This document shows positions 1 to 6,345 of a stretch of 22,421 bases of DNA, in pieces. The notes under the pieces are model-generated. The model was not told the origin of the DNA and ran no database searches. It saw nothing but the letters and a program-made list of their open reading frames with translations. Source of the stretch: a virus. The first letter of the stretch is position 1. The number at the start of each line of letters is the position of its first letter. Position numbers and translations under genes: made by a program. Location of the stretch: the IMG/VR virus record IMGVR_UViG_3300034375_009416, positions 1 to 22,421 of that record, one strand, 5' to 3'.

Positions 1-40
1 GGTTTTGAGTCTTCCGTTAATTTAACAACTTTTGCTACTA

Positions 41-271
41 TCATTTTATATTATATTTTTCTTTTAATTCTTGTTCAGCCAATTTAATAGCTTCAATTGC
101 TTTTTCGACATTAACATATATTTCACCTTCAAAGAATTGACCACGTTTATCTGGTTTATTACTATAATGTTTTTGGTGCAAGAATAATTTTTTATAACCA
201 GAACTGGTTTCTAAACCAAATTCTTTGGAAACATTTTCCCAATAGTTATCACTATTTTTATTTTCTTCCAT
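41..271 (-). CDS. Small hypothetical protein, possibly leaderless
   Basis: A 76-residue acidic/basic soluble protein of unknown function, with no motif I recognise. The frame is open five codons further upstream but only with a TTG start. The ATG at 271 lies 4 nt past a TATATTTG promoter element (276-283), so the transcript would begin at or beside the start codon. A helical, Lys/Glu-rich C-terminus (AIEAIKLAEQELKEKYNIK) is visible. It stands before a tight run of small enzymes on the same strand. Function unknown. Confidence 0.6.
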   Translation of the reverse strand: MEENKNSDNYWENVSKEFGLETSSGYKKLFLHQKHYSNKPDKRGQFFEGEIYVNVEKAIEAIKLAEQELKEKYNIK

Positions 272-275
272 ATTA

Positions 276-283
276 CAAATATA
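276..283 (-). promoter_or_regulatory. Bacteroidota-type promoter for the 76-aa gene
   Basis: TATATTTG on the minus strand, with TTG 20 nt upstream, matches the Bacteroidota sigma-ABfr consensus TTTG-N19/20-TAnnTTTG. The ATG at 271 is only 4 nt downstream, implying a leaderless or nearly leaderless mRNA. Confidence 0.6.
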
Positions 284-306
284 CAATTAAGTTAATCAAT
301 AGTCAA

Positions 307-912
307 TTAATGATGGTCAGATTGTATATGATTCATTGTAAAATCAACCAATTCACCAGAATTAACCAATTCATTACCCCAGTTTTCAAAGGTTGGTATG
401 TGTTCGGTTCTGTCATCAAAAAGTGTGACATCCTTAATATCAGTGTTATTACTTAACAATTCATTAAGATATGTGATTTTAGCTGTCAATGTATCACTCT
501 TATCATTAAACAGATATGCATCAAACTTAAGACCATTCTTATCCAATATAGCTTTAACCTCGTTGGCCAAATTTTTATGCCTACCAGTTAACATAACCTT
601 CATCACATCTGTGTCATTTTTAACTTTATCATACGCAGATTTAACTTCTGGTATCAATGGCATATCAAAGGTTTCCATATCCAGACTTTCTTTTCTACCC
701 CACCATCCAGTGATTTTTTTATTCTGCTCAACCTCATCAGCAGACTTTGATGGGAATGGGAAACCATGTTTTTCTTTCCAAGTCCTCCTCCCTTTTTCTG
801 GTAACGGGGTATCAACCAACGTGGCATCAAAATCAAATACATATAATTTTGTTGGCTTTCCAGCTGCTTCAACTAACATTCGCCTTAAATTTCTTTTAAC
901 TGTTGTATTCAT
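307..912 (-). CDS. HAD-superfamily phosphatase, Swiss Army Knife RNA-repair type
   Basis: A 201-residue HAD hydrolase. Motif I is FDFDATLVDTP with nucleophile D27 and general acid D29. The ITGWWGR segment (W70, W71) resembles the GWW element of the HAD_SAK family named for 'Swiss Army Knife' RNA-repair proteins. Motif II is MLTGR (T109) and motif IV LFDDR (D166, D167). Such domains are thought to remove terminal phosphates from nucleic acid or nucleotide substrates. A basic N-terminus (KRNLRRM) precedes the domain. The start is ATG after an AAGGTTAGG stretch. It is followed by a metallophosphoesterase, a CYTH protein and a 2H phosphoesterase, which together suggest phosphate-end chemistry on RNA (inference). 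A generic 5'-nucleotidase is the alternative. Confidence 0.75.
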   Translation of the reverse strand: MNTTVKRNLRRMLVEAAGKPTKLYVFDFDATLVDTPLPEKGRRTWKEKHGFPFPSKSADEVEQNKKITGWWGRKESLDMETFDMPLIPEVKSAYDKVKNDTDVMKVMLTGRHKNLANEVKAILDKNGLKFDAYLFNDKSDTLTAKITYLNELLSNNTDIKDVTLFDDRTEHIPTFENWGNELVNSGELVDFTMNHIQSDHH

Positions 913-939
913 CCTAACCTTTTTATAATAAATAGGTTT

Positions 940-1611
940 TTAAACTCTTAAATCATATGTATTATTGATTCCGACACATCTAAATTCACACGTTTTATAA
1001 GGTGTTACCTCATTAGCATGAAAATGACCGTAAAAATGATGTGTGATATTATTATTGAACATCAGAACATCACACATTTCAGCCATTTGTTCTCTTTCAA
1101 TATATAATTCAGTTATTAGATTTGGGTCATCTTGAGCAAAATGTCTGACCAAATCATTTATACCCAAAGGAAATACATAATTTGGTGCGGTATGCGTGAC
1201 AACAATATCGATATCACGAGCCTCAAATGTCTTATCCTTATCATATACAAACACTTCGTCTGGCCAATAATATGGGTTAACTTTTCTGTCTATGCTGATG
1301 GCACCACCAACAAAGAATACTCGTTTACCTTCTATTTCCTTTATTGTGTAATCTGGTAATAACTGTATGTTTTCATAAATGTGATTCCCTTGCCAAAAAT
1401 AAGGATTATCATGATTACCACGAATGACATATAGTTTATTACCGTTTTCACCCAATAGTTTATTAAGACCCAATAATAAAGCTTCCATGTTTTTGATATT
1501 ATTATTCATACCAAAATCACCTACCTGTATAATAGGACCTTTTTTACCTATGGTATTAATAAGATACCGTAGATAGTTAAAATTACCATGTATGTCACCT
1601 AATATAAACAT
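940..1611 (-). CDS. Calcineurin-like metallophosphoesterase
   Basis: A 223-residue phosphoesterase with the full metal-binding set: GDIHGN near the N-terminus, VGDFG, RGNHDNP, VTHTAPN, and a C-terminal YGHFHAN. These are the ligands of the two-metal calcineurin-like fold. The closest broad type is the small bacterial/phage Ser/Thr phosphatase or nucleotide phosphohydrolase group (ApaH/lambda-PPase-like); the substrate cannot be read from sequence. The ATG at 1611 shares its A with the TGA stop of the upstream CYTH gene (TGATG), a translational-coupling arrangement. A GTG one codon earlier is possible but less likely. Confidence 0.85.
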   Translation of the reverse strand: MFILGDIHGNFNYLRYLINTIGKKGPIIQVGDFGMNNNIKNMEALLLGLNKLLGENGNKLYVIRGNHDNPYFWQGNHIYENIQLLPDYTIKEIEGKRVFFVGGAISIDRKVNPYYWPDEVFVYDKDKTFEARDIDIVVTHTAPNYVFPLGINDLVRHFAQDDPNLITELYIEREQMAEMCDVLMFNNNITHHFYGHFHANEVTPYKTCEFRCVGINNTYDLRV

Positions 1612-2096
1612 CACTCTAAAAACATTGCTAAACTTTCATTGCTAAAACCATCTACACCTGTCACTTCAGTTACGATGGCATCTTCTATTTGTTTTGGTAT
1701 TTCAAACTCATAATCCTCACTCGGTAATTCAACTTCAGCCAAAACCATTTTGATGTTAACAAAACTATCAATTTGCCAAACTAAATCATCATGTTTAATC
1801 TCATACCTTAATTTTAATATTTCACTAACCGCTTTTTTTTCAGCCTCTTCATATTCTTCTTCAGTTACCTCATTTTCAAACTCTTCACATACCATAGGAC
1901 TAACGTATTTTTTAAGTGTTTTAACATACTTAACGTTATCATTGGTGTCAGTGATATATCTATATCTTACGGTATAACCATTTTCATCCTTTGGTAAGTA
2001 TAGTTGGGTTATCTGTAATAGGTTATCAAAACCACCAAAATTAAGTGGGTTATACTTAAGTAAGTACTTTCTTTCAATTTCTAATTGTTCGCTCAT
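1611..2096 (-). CDS. CYTH-domain triphosphatase-like protein
   Basis: A 161-residue single-domain CYTH protein. The diagnostic ExExK motif is at residues 6-10 (LEIERKYLL), followed by RYRYI, KYVKTLKKY, a long Glu-rich helix, LVWQIDSFV and LAEVELPSEDYEFEIP, the usual order of tunnel-fold strands. Small CYTH proteins hydrolyse inorganic triphosphate, thiamine triphosphate or RNA 5'-triphosphate, or act as class IV adenylate cyclases. The first residues give no cyclase-specific signature. The ATG at 2096 is preferred over an upstream TTG. It is the first gene of a unit with its own promoter (2113-2120) and is coupled to the phosphoesterase. Confidence 0.85.
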   Translation of the reverse strand: MSEQLEIERKYLLKYNPLNFGGFDNLLQITQLYLPKDENGYTVRYRYITDTNDNVKYVKTLKKYVSPMVCEEFENEVTEEEYEEAEKKAVSEILKLRYEIKHDDLVWQIDSFVNIKMVLAEVELPSEDYEFEIPKQIEDAIVTEVTGVDGFSNESLAMFLE

Positions 2097-2112
2097 TTTC
2101 AAATATTTTTGT

Positions 2113-2120
2113 CAAAGGTA
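2113..2120 (-). promoter_or_regulatory. Bacteroidota-type promoter for the CYTH-phosphoesterase unit
   Basis: TACCTTTG on the minus strand with TTTG 19 nt upstream, a full match to TTTG-N19-TAnnTTTG. The predicted start of transcription is about 13 nt before the CYTH ATG. Confidence 0.7.
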
Positions 2121-2138
2121 ATAAATCATTTCAAATAA

Positions 2139-2384
2139 TCAAAACGTATCTTCACAAAATATTGGTGTTTGTTCACCAACATATGAACCTCTGACATTAA
2201 ATTCAAAATATTCTATCGCTTCTTCCAATAACATTTCGTCATTTTCAACCAAAATGTCAATGCATTTCTCAACCGAATAAATCAGTCGCATACTTGATTC
2301 ATCAACACCAATGATTGCATCATTAAAACCATCGGCAACTAAAAATGTATCTTCTGGATACGCTTCTAAAACTCTTTCTAACAT
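2139..2384 (-). CDS. Small acidic hypothetical protein
   Basis: An 81-residue, strongly acidic protein rich in Glu/Asp and hydrophobic residues, for example DNDEMLLEEAIEYFEF-like segments. It starts at an ATG 11 nt after the 2H phosphoesterase stop and is probably co-transcribed with it. No domain recognised. A role as a small phage inhibitor or DNA mimic would fit the charge but nothing more supports it. Confidence 0.6.
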   Translation of the reverse strand: MLERVLEAYPEDTFLVADGFNDAIIGVDESSMRLIYSVEKCIDILVENDEMLLEEAIEYFEFNVRGSYVGEQTPIFCEDTF

Positions 2385-2395
2385 ATTAATTATTT

Positions 2396-2851
2396 TTACG
2401 GTGTAACTTCGGTCACAGTACCAGTGACCGTGAAATTTTCAACTGGACGTCCAGTTGAATCAACTGGACTCCAATTAGTTATTTGATTTGACATGACAGG
2501 TTTACCACCTTCTAATGTATTAACAGCTAATGTAATGTGTGGAATCTTATTAGTCGATTTGAAAGCCTTCTTATCTGGAGGGTATCCTTCAACTTTTACA
2601 GCCATCGCTTTATCTGATTTACCCAATTCAGTAACAGTCAATTCAACTGATTTACCTAAGTCACCTTTTAAATCTTCTGGTAAGCCTTTACCAAAAACAA
2701 TTGTCATGTGATGAGCAAATGTTTTCCAACCTTCGGGTATTGAATCCTTAAATTTTGCTAATAATTCATCATGTGATTTTTCATCCAATACCACGGCTGA
2801 ATACAAGACTTTACCATTATTTATATTTTCGTATATTTCACTTAATTTCAT
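2396..2851 (-). CDS. 2H phosphoesterase (2'-5' RNA ligase / cyclic phosphodiesterase-like)
   Basis: A 151-residue protein with the paired HxT motifs of the 2H superfamily: HHMTIVFG (H48, T50) and PHITLAVN (H105, T107), about 57 residues apart. Members act on 2',3'-cyclic phosphate or 2'-5' linkages in RNA. The layout (a Tyr-Ser-Ala-Val-Val-Leu strand, then FAHHMT) resembles the cyclic phosphodiesterase domain of tRNA ligases and AKAP7-like proteins. An oddity: the last residues (TGTVTEVTP) resemble the last residues of the repeat protein at 3628-4767 (AGTVTEFTP), suggesting a shared tail module. Promoter at 2880-2887. With the HAD_SAK and CYTH genes it makes an RNA-end-processing trio (inference). 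Confidence 0.8.
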   Translation of the reverse strand: MKLSEIYENINNGKVLYSAVVLDEKSHDELLAKFKDSIPEGWKTFAHHMTIVFGKGLPEDLKGDLGKSVELTVTELGKSDKAMAVKVEGYPPDKKAFKSTNKIPHITLAVNTLEGGKPVMSNQITNWSPVDSTGRPVENFTVTGTVTEVTP

Positions 2852-2879
2852 AACCTTTATAGTTTAATTTTTTAAAAAA

Positions 2880-2887
2880 CAAATATA
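2880..2887 (-). promoter_or_regulatory. Bacteroidota-type promoter for the 2H phosphoesterase gene
   Basis: TATATTTG on the minus strand with TTG 20 nt upstream; the 2H gene ATG lies about 28 nt downstream. Confidence 0.65.
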
Positions 2888-2912
2888 TAAATTAAATATA
2901 CCATAAACAACT

Positions 2913-3614
2913 CTATTTCTCGTATTTTGATTTATTTGGGAATCTGAATGATAATAACAGTCTCACATCATTGCACAATCCATTATCATCATGATTCAAG
3001 AATATTTTACCCTTTGTTTCACCCTTTTCAATTTCCCTTTGATTATAGAACCCAATCTTTTTATCTTTAATATCAAACATTTCATCTATGGTATAAAAGT
3101 TATTCAAATAAGCTGTTCTCAATAGACCATCACCCTTATCAATACCATATCTTTCAAATATCTGATTAACCTTATCACCTTCATAATAATATGGTGTGTG
3201 GGTTTCACCATTCATTAAGGTCTTATCATTCTCATTCAATCTATCGATAGTTTTCCATAACAATTTTCCCCATCGATTAGCCTTTCTATTTTTTATACCA
3301 GATAAATCCTGTAAATAATATGGCACCTTTAAATCATCATAGGTCAAATAATCTAATAGATAAATGTCGTCATTGCTCCAAATAAATTCACTGAAATTAT
3401 CAGCAGCATATTTAAAAGCTAATGCAATGTTCTGTTCTGTATTAAAACCATTTTGTTTAATTGATATGTGCTCAACATTGGTTAACCAATCAGGTTTATA
3501 ATCACCCAATATAAAAACATTAAGGTCTTGGGTGTAGTATTTGTCCCAAGACCTTAATGCAAATTTTATTTCCTCACACCATTTAGATTTTATTAATGGT
3601 ATTATGAGATTCAT
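2913..3614 (-). CDS. Glycosyltransferase-like protein (tentative)
   Basis: A 233-residue soluble protein. The N-terminus (NLIIPLIKSKWCEEIKFALRSW) followed by NVFILGDY looks like a GT-A nucleotide-binding half. FIWSNDDIYLLDYL looks like a DxD-type metal site of glycosyltransferases or stealth-like sugar-phosphate transferases. HTPYYYEGDKVNQIFERYG and FLNHDDNGLCND could complete an active site. Phage glycosyltransferases commonly modify DNA, capsid or host surface sugars; which applies here cannot be told. The family call is inference from local motifs only. Confidence 0.45.
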   Translation of the reverse strand: MNLIIPLIKSKWCEEIKFALRSWDKYYTQDLNVFILGDYKPDWLTNVEHISIKQNGFNTEQNIALAFKYAADNFSEFIWSNDDIYLLDYLTYDDLKVPYYLQDLSGIKNRKANRWGKLLWKTIDRLNENDKTLMNGETHTPYYYEGDKVNQIFERYGIDKGDGLLRTAYLNNFYTIDEMFDIKDKKIGFYNQREIEKGETKGKIFLNHDDNGLCNDVRLLLSFRFPNKSKYEK

Positions 3615-3627
3615 TCATTAATTTTAT

Positions 3628-4767
3628 TTAGGGCATTACTGCTGCTGGTGGTGTGAATTCAGTTACTGTACCAGCTAATACCGTAATATCACCATTAAGT
3701 GTTGAGGTATAATCACCATCAGCAGCGGGCATACTTAATTCTCTGTTAGTAAATACCTCAGTACCAATACGTATATTGGCAATATTAAGACCATTAGTTG
3801 ACTGTATGTAATATAAATAGCCAGGAAACGGATTTCCATTAAACGTTTCGTAAGAATAAGAACCATATAATTGTCCGCCAATTGGTTGATTACTAATTAC
3901 AGAATCTTTAACAGAATCTTTAAGCGCAACACTTACAATATTCCTAACCGTATCAACTGGTTTAACAAATCTAGTATTAAAATTTCTTGGTGCCGATTGG
4001 CCATTCAAAATCAAATAAATAATTCTATTTGTTATTGAACCAAAAGCCATTGGATTATTTCTTAACTTAATCAACTCACTTTTAACAGCATCAACAATTG
4101 CTTGTGGATTTGCCTGTGCCGTCTCTGAAATATTCCTACAGCTAGGTAAATATACTGATACTATATCTCTGTCTGTTAGTAATTGACCATTTCCTGAACC
4201 TGAACCCGTTAGAACCGAAGTTTGAACAATCGAAGTTATTATACCATTAGATACCTGAATTTCGAGTTGGGTGTTTAGGTAGGTGCCATCCTCATACTCA
4301 ACCATATAACTACCATCAGCAACTGGGGCTGTTTGAGCTTCATCATAGTATATTGGTGCCATCGATAAAGGTGATATCCCCATCTCTACTTCATTTGGTG
4401 TAGCGTATAATGTACTGGTTGAACCCCCTGACCAATCTAAGAATAGTTCATCACCACTTGCATCTGTTACGAAAAATACTGCCACGTCTGTCATACCAGT
4501 GGGGTTTAAACCATCTAGAAGCGCAGTTTGACCAATCGAAGTTACTATACCATTAGATACCTGAATTAGGAGTGAAGTACTACGGTCATCAGGTTCAACT
4601 ATATAACTACCATCAGCAACTGGTGCTGTTTGACCTTCATCATAGTATATTGGTGCTGGAATTTCATCTGGCCCCCCAATGTTATGATATAATGTACTGG
4701 TTGAACCCCCTGACCAATCTAAGAATAGTTCATCACCACTTGCATCTGTTACGAAAAATACTGCCAT
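3628..4767 (-). CDS. Repeat-containing probable phage structural or decoration protein
   Basis: A 379-residue protein. Residues 1-94 and 95-188 are tandem copies (FFVTDASGDELFLDWSGGS, then APVADGSY and a QVSNGI-TSI strand). A third, partial ADGDY-type unit ends the protein (residues 346-371). The ADG-Y/VxNGxVT pattern is one I associate with Bacteroidota phage head or tail accessory proteins (recollection, not searched). The middle (residues 200-310) is non-repetitive and carries an NPMAFGSITNRIIYLIL segment. No signal peptide. A 79-bp stretch is identical between the copies (4406-4484 and 4688-4766), so the duplication is recent. The promoter is unclear; AT-rich DNA lies upstream. Confidence 0.6.
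   Translation of the reverse strand: MAVFFVTDASGDELFLDWSGGSTSTLYHNIGGPDEIPAPIYYDEGQTAPVADGSYIVEPDDRSTSLLIQVSNGIVTSIGQTALLDGLNPTGMTDVAVFFVTDASGDELFLDWSGGSTSTLYATPNEVEMGISPLSMAPIYYDEAQTAPVADGSYMVEYEDGTYLNTQLEIQVSNGIITSIVQTSVLTGSGSGNGQLLTDRDIVSVYLPSCRNISETAQANPQAIVDAVKSELIKLRNNPMAFGSITNRIIYLILNGQSAPRNFNTRFVKPVDTVRNIVSVALKDSVKDSVISNQPIGGQLYGSYSYETFNGNPFPGYLYYIQSTNGLNIANIRIGTEVFTNRELSMPAADGDYTSTLNGDITVLAGTVTEFTPPAAVMP
4406..4484. repeat. Direct repeat copy A inside the structural gene
   Basis: These 79 bases are identical to 4688-4766, offset by 282 bp (94 codons). They encode the VFFVTDASGDELFLDWSGG segment. Flanking parts of the 282-bp unit are similar but diverged. Confidence 0.85.
4688..4766. 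repeat. Direct repeat copy B at the 5' end of the structural gene
   Basis: Identical to 4406-4484; encodes the N-terminal residues of the protein right after its start codon. Confidence 0.85.
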
Positions 4768-4840
4768 TTTTTATTTTTTTTAGTTTGTTATTATTATATA
4801 ATAATAAATAGCAAGACTGACAGTAAACAACATATTAATA

Positions 4841-5026
4841 TTAATCTTTTTTGGTATATTTATCTTTGAGAATTTCAAGTTCTTCCCAAGTTATCAATTG
4901 ATTATCATGACCTAATATGCCTGATTCACCAACCAATACTTTTGCACCATTTTCAAACTGAAAAAACTCATATTCATGACCTTTGAGTTTGATACCTTCC
5001 CTTAATTTAATCTTTAGATTTTGCAT
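4841..5026 (-). CDS. Small hypothetical protein
   Basis: A 61-residue protein with alternating charged/hydrophobic strands (LKIKLREGIKLKGHEYEFF) and a C-terminal helix (TWEELEILKDKYTKKD). Its start lies inside the last codons of the upstream membrane protein gene, so the two are translationally coupled. Function unknown. Confidence 0.55.
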   Translation of the reverse strand: MQNLKIKLREGIKLKGHEYEFFQFENGAKVLVGESGILGHDNQLITWEELEILKDKYTKKD

Positions 5027-5225
5027 GTTTAATTGATTTTAACCATGAGCCTATCGTACTTAAAGTTCTTTTAGTTGAAAATAGCGGCCATATAATTATA
5101 TTTGCCACTGGTTGTAGCACATTATTATATTCAGTTTTAAAGTAGTTAACATCGATGATAACCCATATTATACCCTTAACTAAGTAGTATAATACAAAAC
5201 CTATTATGACCCAGATACTGCTCAT
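5007..5225 (-). CDS. Small membrane protein
   Basis: A 72-residue protein with a hydrophobic segment at residues 3-25 (IWVIIGFVLYYLVKGIIWVII), a second weaker one around 40-50 (VANIIIWPLF), and a basic tail (LKSIKHAKSKD). It is probably a one- or two-pass inner-membrane protein. It overlaps the next gene by 20 nt. It is the first protein gene after the tRNA cluster, so read-through of the tRNA operon could express it. Role unknown; a holin-like protein is possible but unsupported. Confidence 0.55.
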   Translation of the reverse strand: MSSIWVIIGFVLYYLVKGIIWVIIDVNYFKTEYNNVLQPVANIIIWPLFSTKRTLSTIGSWLKSIKHAKSKD

Positions 5226-5265
5226 TTCATTGTAAATATATTAAACAATTCTGAAAAATACAAAG

Positions 5266-5338
5266 TAGTCCCAAAAAGATTCGAACTTTTACCATCAATT
5301 TAGAAGATTGATATGCTAATCCATTACACCATGGGACC
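5266..5338 (-). tRNA. tRNA-Arg(TCT)
   Basis: A canonical 73-nt cloverleaf. The acceptor is GGTCCCA/TGGGACT with discriminator A, the anticodon loop is CTTCTAA (anticodon TCT, reads AGA/AGG), and the T arm holds TTCGAAT. CCA is not encoded. It is the last tRNA of the cluster in transcription order. Confidence 0.9.
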
Positions 5339-5345
5339 AAAAATG

Positions 5346-5425
5346 TGACGACAGAGGGATTCGAACCCACATCCTCCGCTCCAATTACGATTACGTAGTT
5401 CGTAGCTACGCTCGGCTATGTCGCC
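5346..5425 (-). tRNA. tRNA-like gene, probable Arg(ACG), atypical core
   Basis: The acceptor GGCGACA/TGTCGTC, discriminator A, and a T arm with TTCGAAT are clear. The best hairpin with a canonical anticodon loop is CGTAG-CTACGAA-CTACG (anticodon ACG, Arg CGN). It begins only 8 nt after the acceptor, where the D-arm should be. A D-loop-like TAATTGG follows the anticodon hairpin instead of preceding it. No CCA encoded. The leader ORF upstream of the cluster contains a CGC codon, which supports ACG. An automatic caller may miss or misassign it. Confidence 0.65.
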
Positions 5426-5440
5426 ATCTTAATTTTAAAG

Positions 5441-5510
5441 TTGCGAGTATCGGAATTGAACCGATTTGGCTTCCCGTATGAGAGGAGGCTCTTTACCATT
5501 AAGACTCGCA
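5441..5510 (-). tRNA. tRNA-Met(CAT), or Ile2
   Basis: A 70-nt cloverleaf with a perfect acceptor TGCGAGT/ACTCGCA, discriminator A, a D-loop with TGGTAA, a T arm ATCGG-TTCAATT-CCGAT, and loop CTCATAC (anticodon CAT). T1-A72 is paired, so it is not an initiator. Whether C34 is modified to lysidine (Ile) or the tRNA is elongator Met cannot be told from DNA. The anticodon stem has a C-A mismatch at its base. No CCA encoded. Confidence 0.85.
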
Positions 5511-5517
5511 ATGATTG

Positions 5518-5589
5518 CTCTGGTGGTGAATTACGATATCACGACTTCCAAGTTAACAGCTTGGCGCTCTACCTCTGAGCTACACCAGA
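5518..5589 (-). tRNA. tRNA-Asn(GTT)
   Basis: The acceptor TCTGGTG/CACCAGA is perfect with discriminator G, usual for Asn. The anticodon arm is CCAAG-CTGTTAA-CTTGG (GTT), with a normal D arm. The T loop reads ATCGTAA rather than TTCGAAT and the T stem has a T-T pair, so the T arm is somewhat degenerate. No CCA encoded. Confidence 0.88.
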
Positions 5590-5604
5590 ATTTATATTTT
5601 AATG

Positions 5605-5694
5605 TAGTGCGGATTGGATTCGAACCAATATTTGATGTTATCTCAACATGCCATTACGAGTATAGAAGATATAAGCTTCCATCGGTACCGCACC
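5605..5694 (-). tRNA. tRNA-like gene, probable Ile(TAT), atypical core
   Basis: The acceptor GGTGCGG/CCGCACT, discriminator A, and T arm ATTGG-TTCGAAT-CCAAT are clear over 90 nt. The hairpin GGAAG-CTTATAT-CTTCT has a canonical anticodon loop (TAT, Ile AUA) but starts 7 nt after the acceptor. It is followed by a D-loop-like CGTAATGG, then a possible variable hairpin ATGTT-GAGAT-AACAT. The region before the T arm closely resembles that of the tRNA at 5800-5890. The leader ORF contains an ATA codon, which supports the assignment. No CCA encoded. Confidence 0.6.
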
Positions 5695-5799
5695 GAATAC
5701 GATTTTTACCCTAGAGAATCGTTTAACTCCGTCTGACTACTGACTAGTTTTCATCAGATATCAAAAGTGTGCTTCAATGAGAGGCATTGATGGTTGATG

Positions 5800-5890
5800 T
5801 AGGCCTGATTGGATTCGAACCAATGTTTGAAGTTATCTCAAGATACCAGCTACAGTTCTCAAACTTATCAGGTTTAGCTGCTACAGGCCC
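5800..5890 (-). tRNA. tRNA-like gene, probable Ile(GAT), atypical core
   Basis: The acceptor GGGCCTG/CAGGCCT, discriminator A, and T arm ATTGG-TTCGAAT-CCAAT are clear over 91 nt. The hairpin AAAC-CTGATAA-GTTT gives anticodon GAT (Ile AUU/AUC). It is nested inside a second stem CAGCT/AGCTG, with a 9-nt bulge on the 3' side. The pre-T region is nearly the same as in the 5605-5694 gene, so the two are probably duplicates. No CCA encoded. The 105 bases separating it from the neighbouring tRNA hold no tRNA I can fold. Confidence 0.6.
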
Positions 5891-5910
5891 ATTTAATTAC
5901 AAAAAGTTAA

Positions 5911-6001
5911 TGGCGGAAGAAGAGGGAGTTGAACCCCCACGAGACTGGATACTCCTAACAATTTTCAAGATTGCGGCCACCACCAATTGGCTTGTTCTTC
6001 C
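5911..6001 (-). tRNA. tRNA-Ser(TGA), CCA encoded
   Basis: A class II tRNA. The acceptor GGAAGAA/TTCTTCC is perfect with discriminator G, followed by an encoded CCA, unlike every other tRNA in the window. The anticodon arm is GCAAT-CTTGAAA-ATTGT (TGA). D stem GCC/GGC, long variable arm with GGAG/CTC pairing. The D and variable arms are almost identical to those of the adjacent tRNA-Ser(GCT). Confidence 0.92.
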
Positions 6002-6018
6002 ATTATATAATTTTATTG

Positions 6019-6106
6019 CGGTGAGGAAGGGAGTTGAACCCTTACGAGACTGGATACTCCTAACTACCTAGCAAATAGCGGCCACCACCAATTGGCTTGC
6101 CTCACC
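6019..6106 (-). tRNA. tRNA-Ser(GCT)
   Basis: Class II. Acceptor GGTGAGG/CCTCACC, discriminator G, loop TTGCTAG (anticodon GCT, reads AGU/AGC). It shares the D arm and long variable arm with the adjacent tRNA-Ser(TGA), a local duplication that diverged in the acceptor and anticodon. No CCA encoded. Confidence 0.92.
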
Positions 6107-6118
6107 ATTAATTATTTG

Positions 6119-6194
6119 CACGGGTGGTAAAGAATCGAACTCACCACATCAGGTTTTGGAGACCTAATCGCCAACCATTGGAACATGCACCCGT
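6119..6194 (-). tRNA. tRNA-Trp(CCA)
   Basis: Acceptor ACGGGTG/CACCCGT, discriminator G, anticodon arm TAGGT-CTCCAAA-ACCTG (anticodon CCA). The D-loop has the GG pair. The T arm (GTGAG, then TTCGATT, then CTTTAC) appears to carry one extra base. No 3' CCA encoded. Confidence 0.88.
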
Positions 6195-6221
6195 GTGTTT
6201 AATATCAATATGTCAAAGAAC

Positions 6222-6241
6222 ATATTATCCGAAGATAATAT
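6222..6241 (-). other. Perfect hairpin with UUCG loop between tRNA-His and tRNA-Trp
   Basis: On the minus strand ATATTATC-TTCG-GATAATAT is a perfect 8-bp stem with a stable UUCG tetraloop, starting 4 nt after the tRNA-His 3' end. No strong U-run follows, so a processing or spacer hairpin is more likely than a terminator. Confidence 0.55.
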
Positions 6242-6245
6242 TCTG

Positions 6246-6332
6246 GGTCTGGTATCGGACTCGAACCGACTGGGGCATTTCTGCCACGGGGCCACAACCC
6301 GTTCCGCTAACCTGTTACGGGCTAACCAGACC
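6246..6332 (-). tRNA. tRNA-His(GTG) with long variable arm
   Basis: An 87-nt tRNA. The acceptor includes an encoded G-1 opposite C73 (GGTCTGGT/ACCAGACC), the His identity pair. D stem CCG/CGG, anticodon arm ACGGG-TTGTGGC-CCCGT (GTG), T arm GTCGG-TTCGAGT-CCGAT. The variable region is about 15 nt and folds as GGCA-GAAA-TGCC, a GNRA-capped hairpin. That is foreign to tRNA-His, which is normally class I with about 5 nt. It is the first tRNA after the attenuator. Confidence 0.88.
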
Positions 6333-6345
6333 GTATAAAAACAAA

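Noticed and set aside
5695-5799. Search for another tRNA in the 105-nt gap
   Set aside because: No acceptor pairing or T-loop motif was found; left as unexplained spacer.
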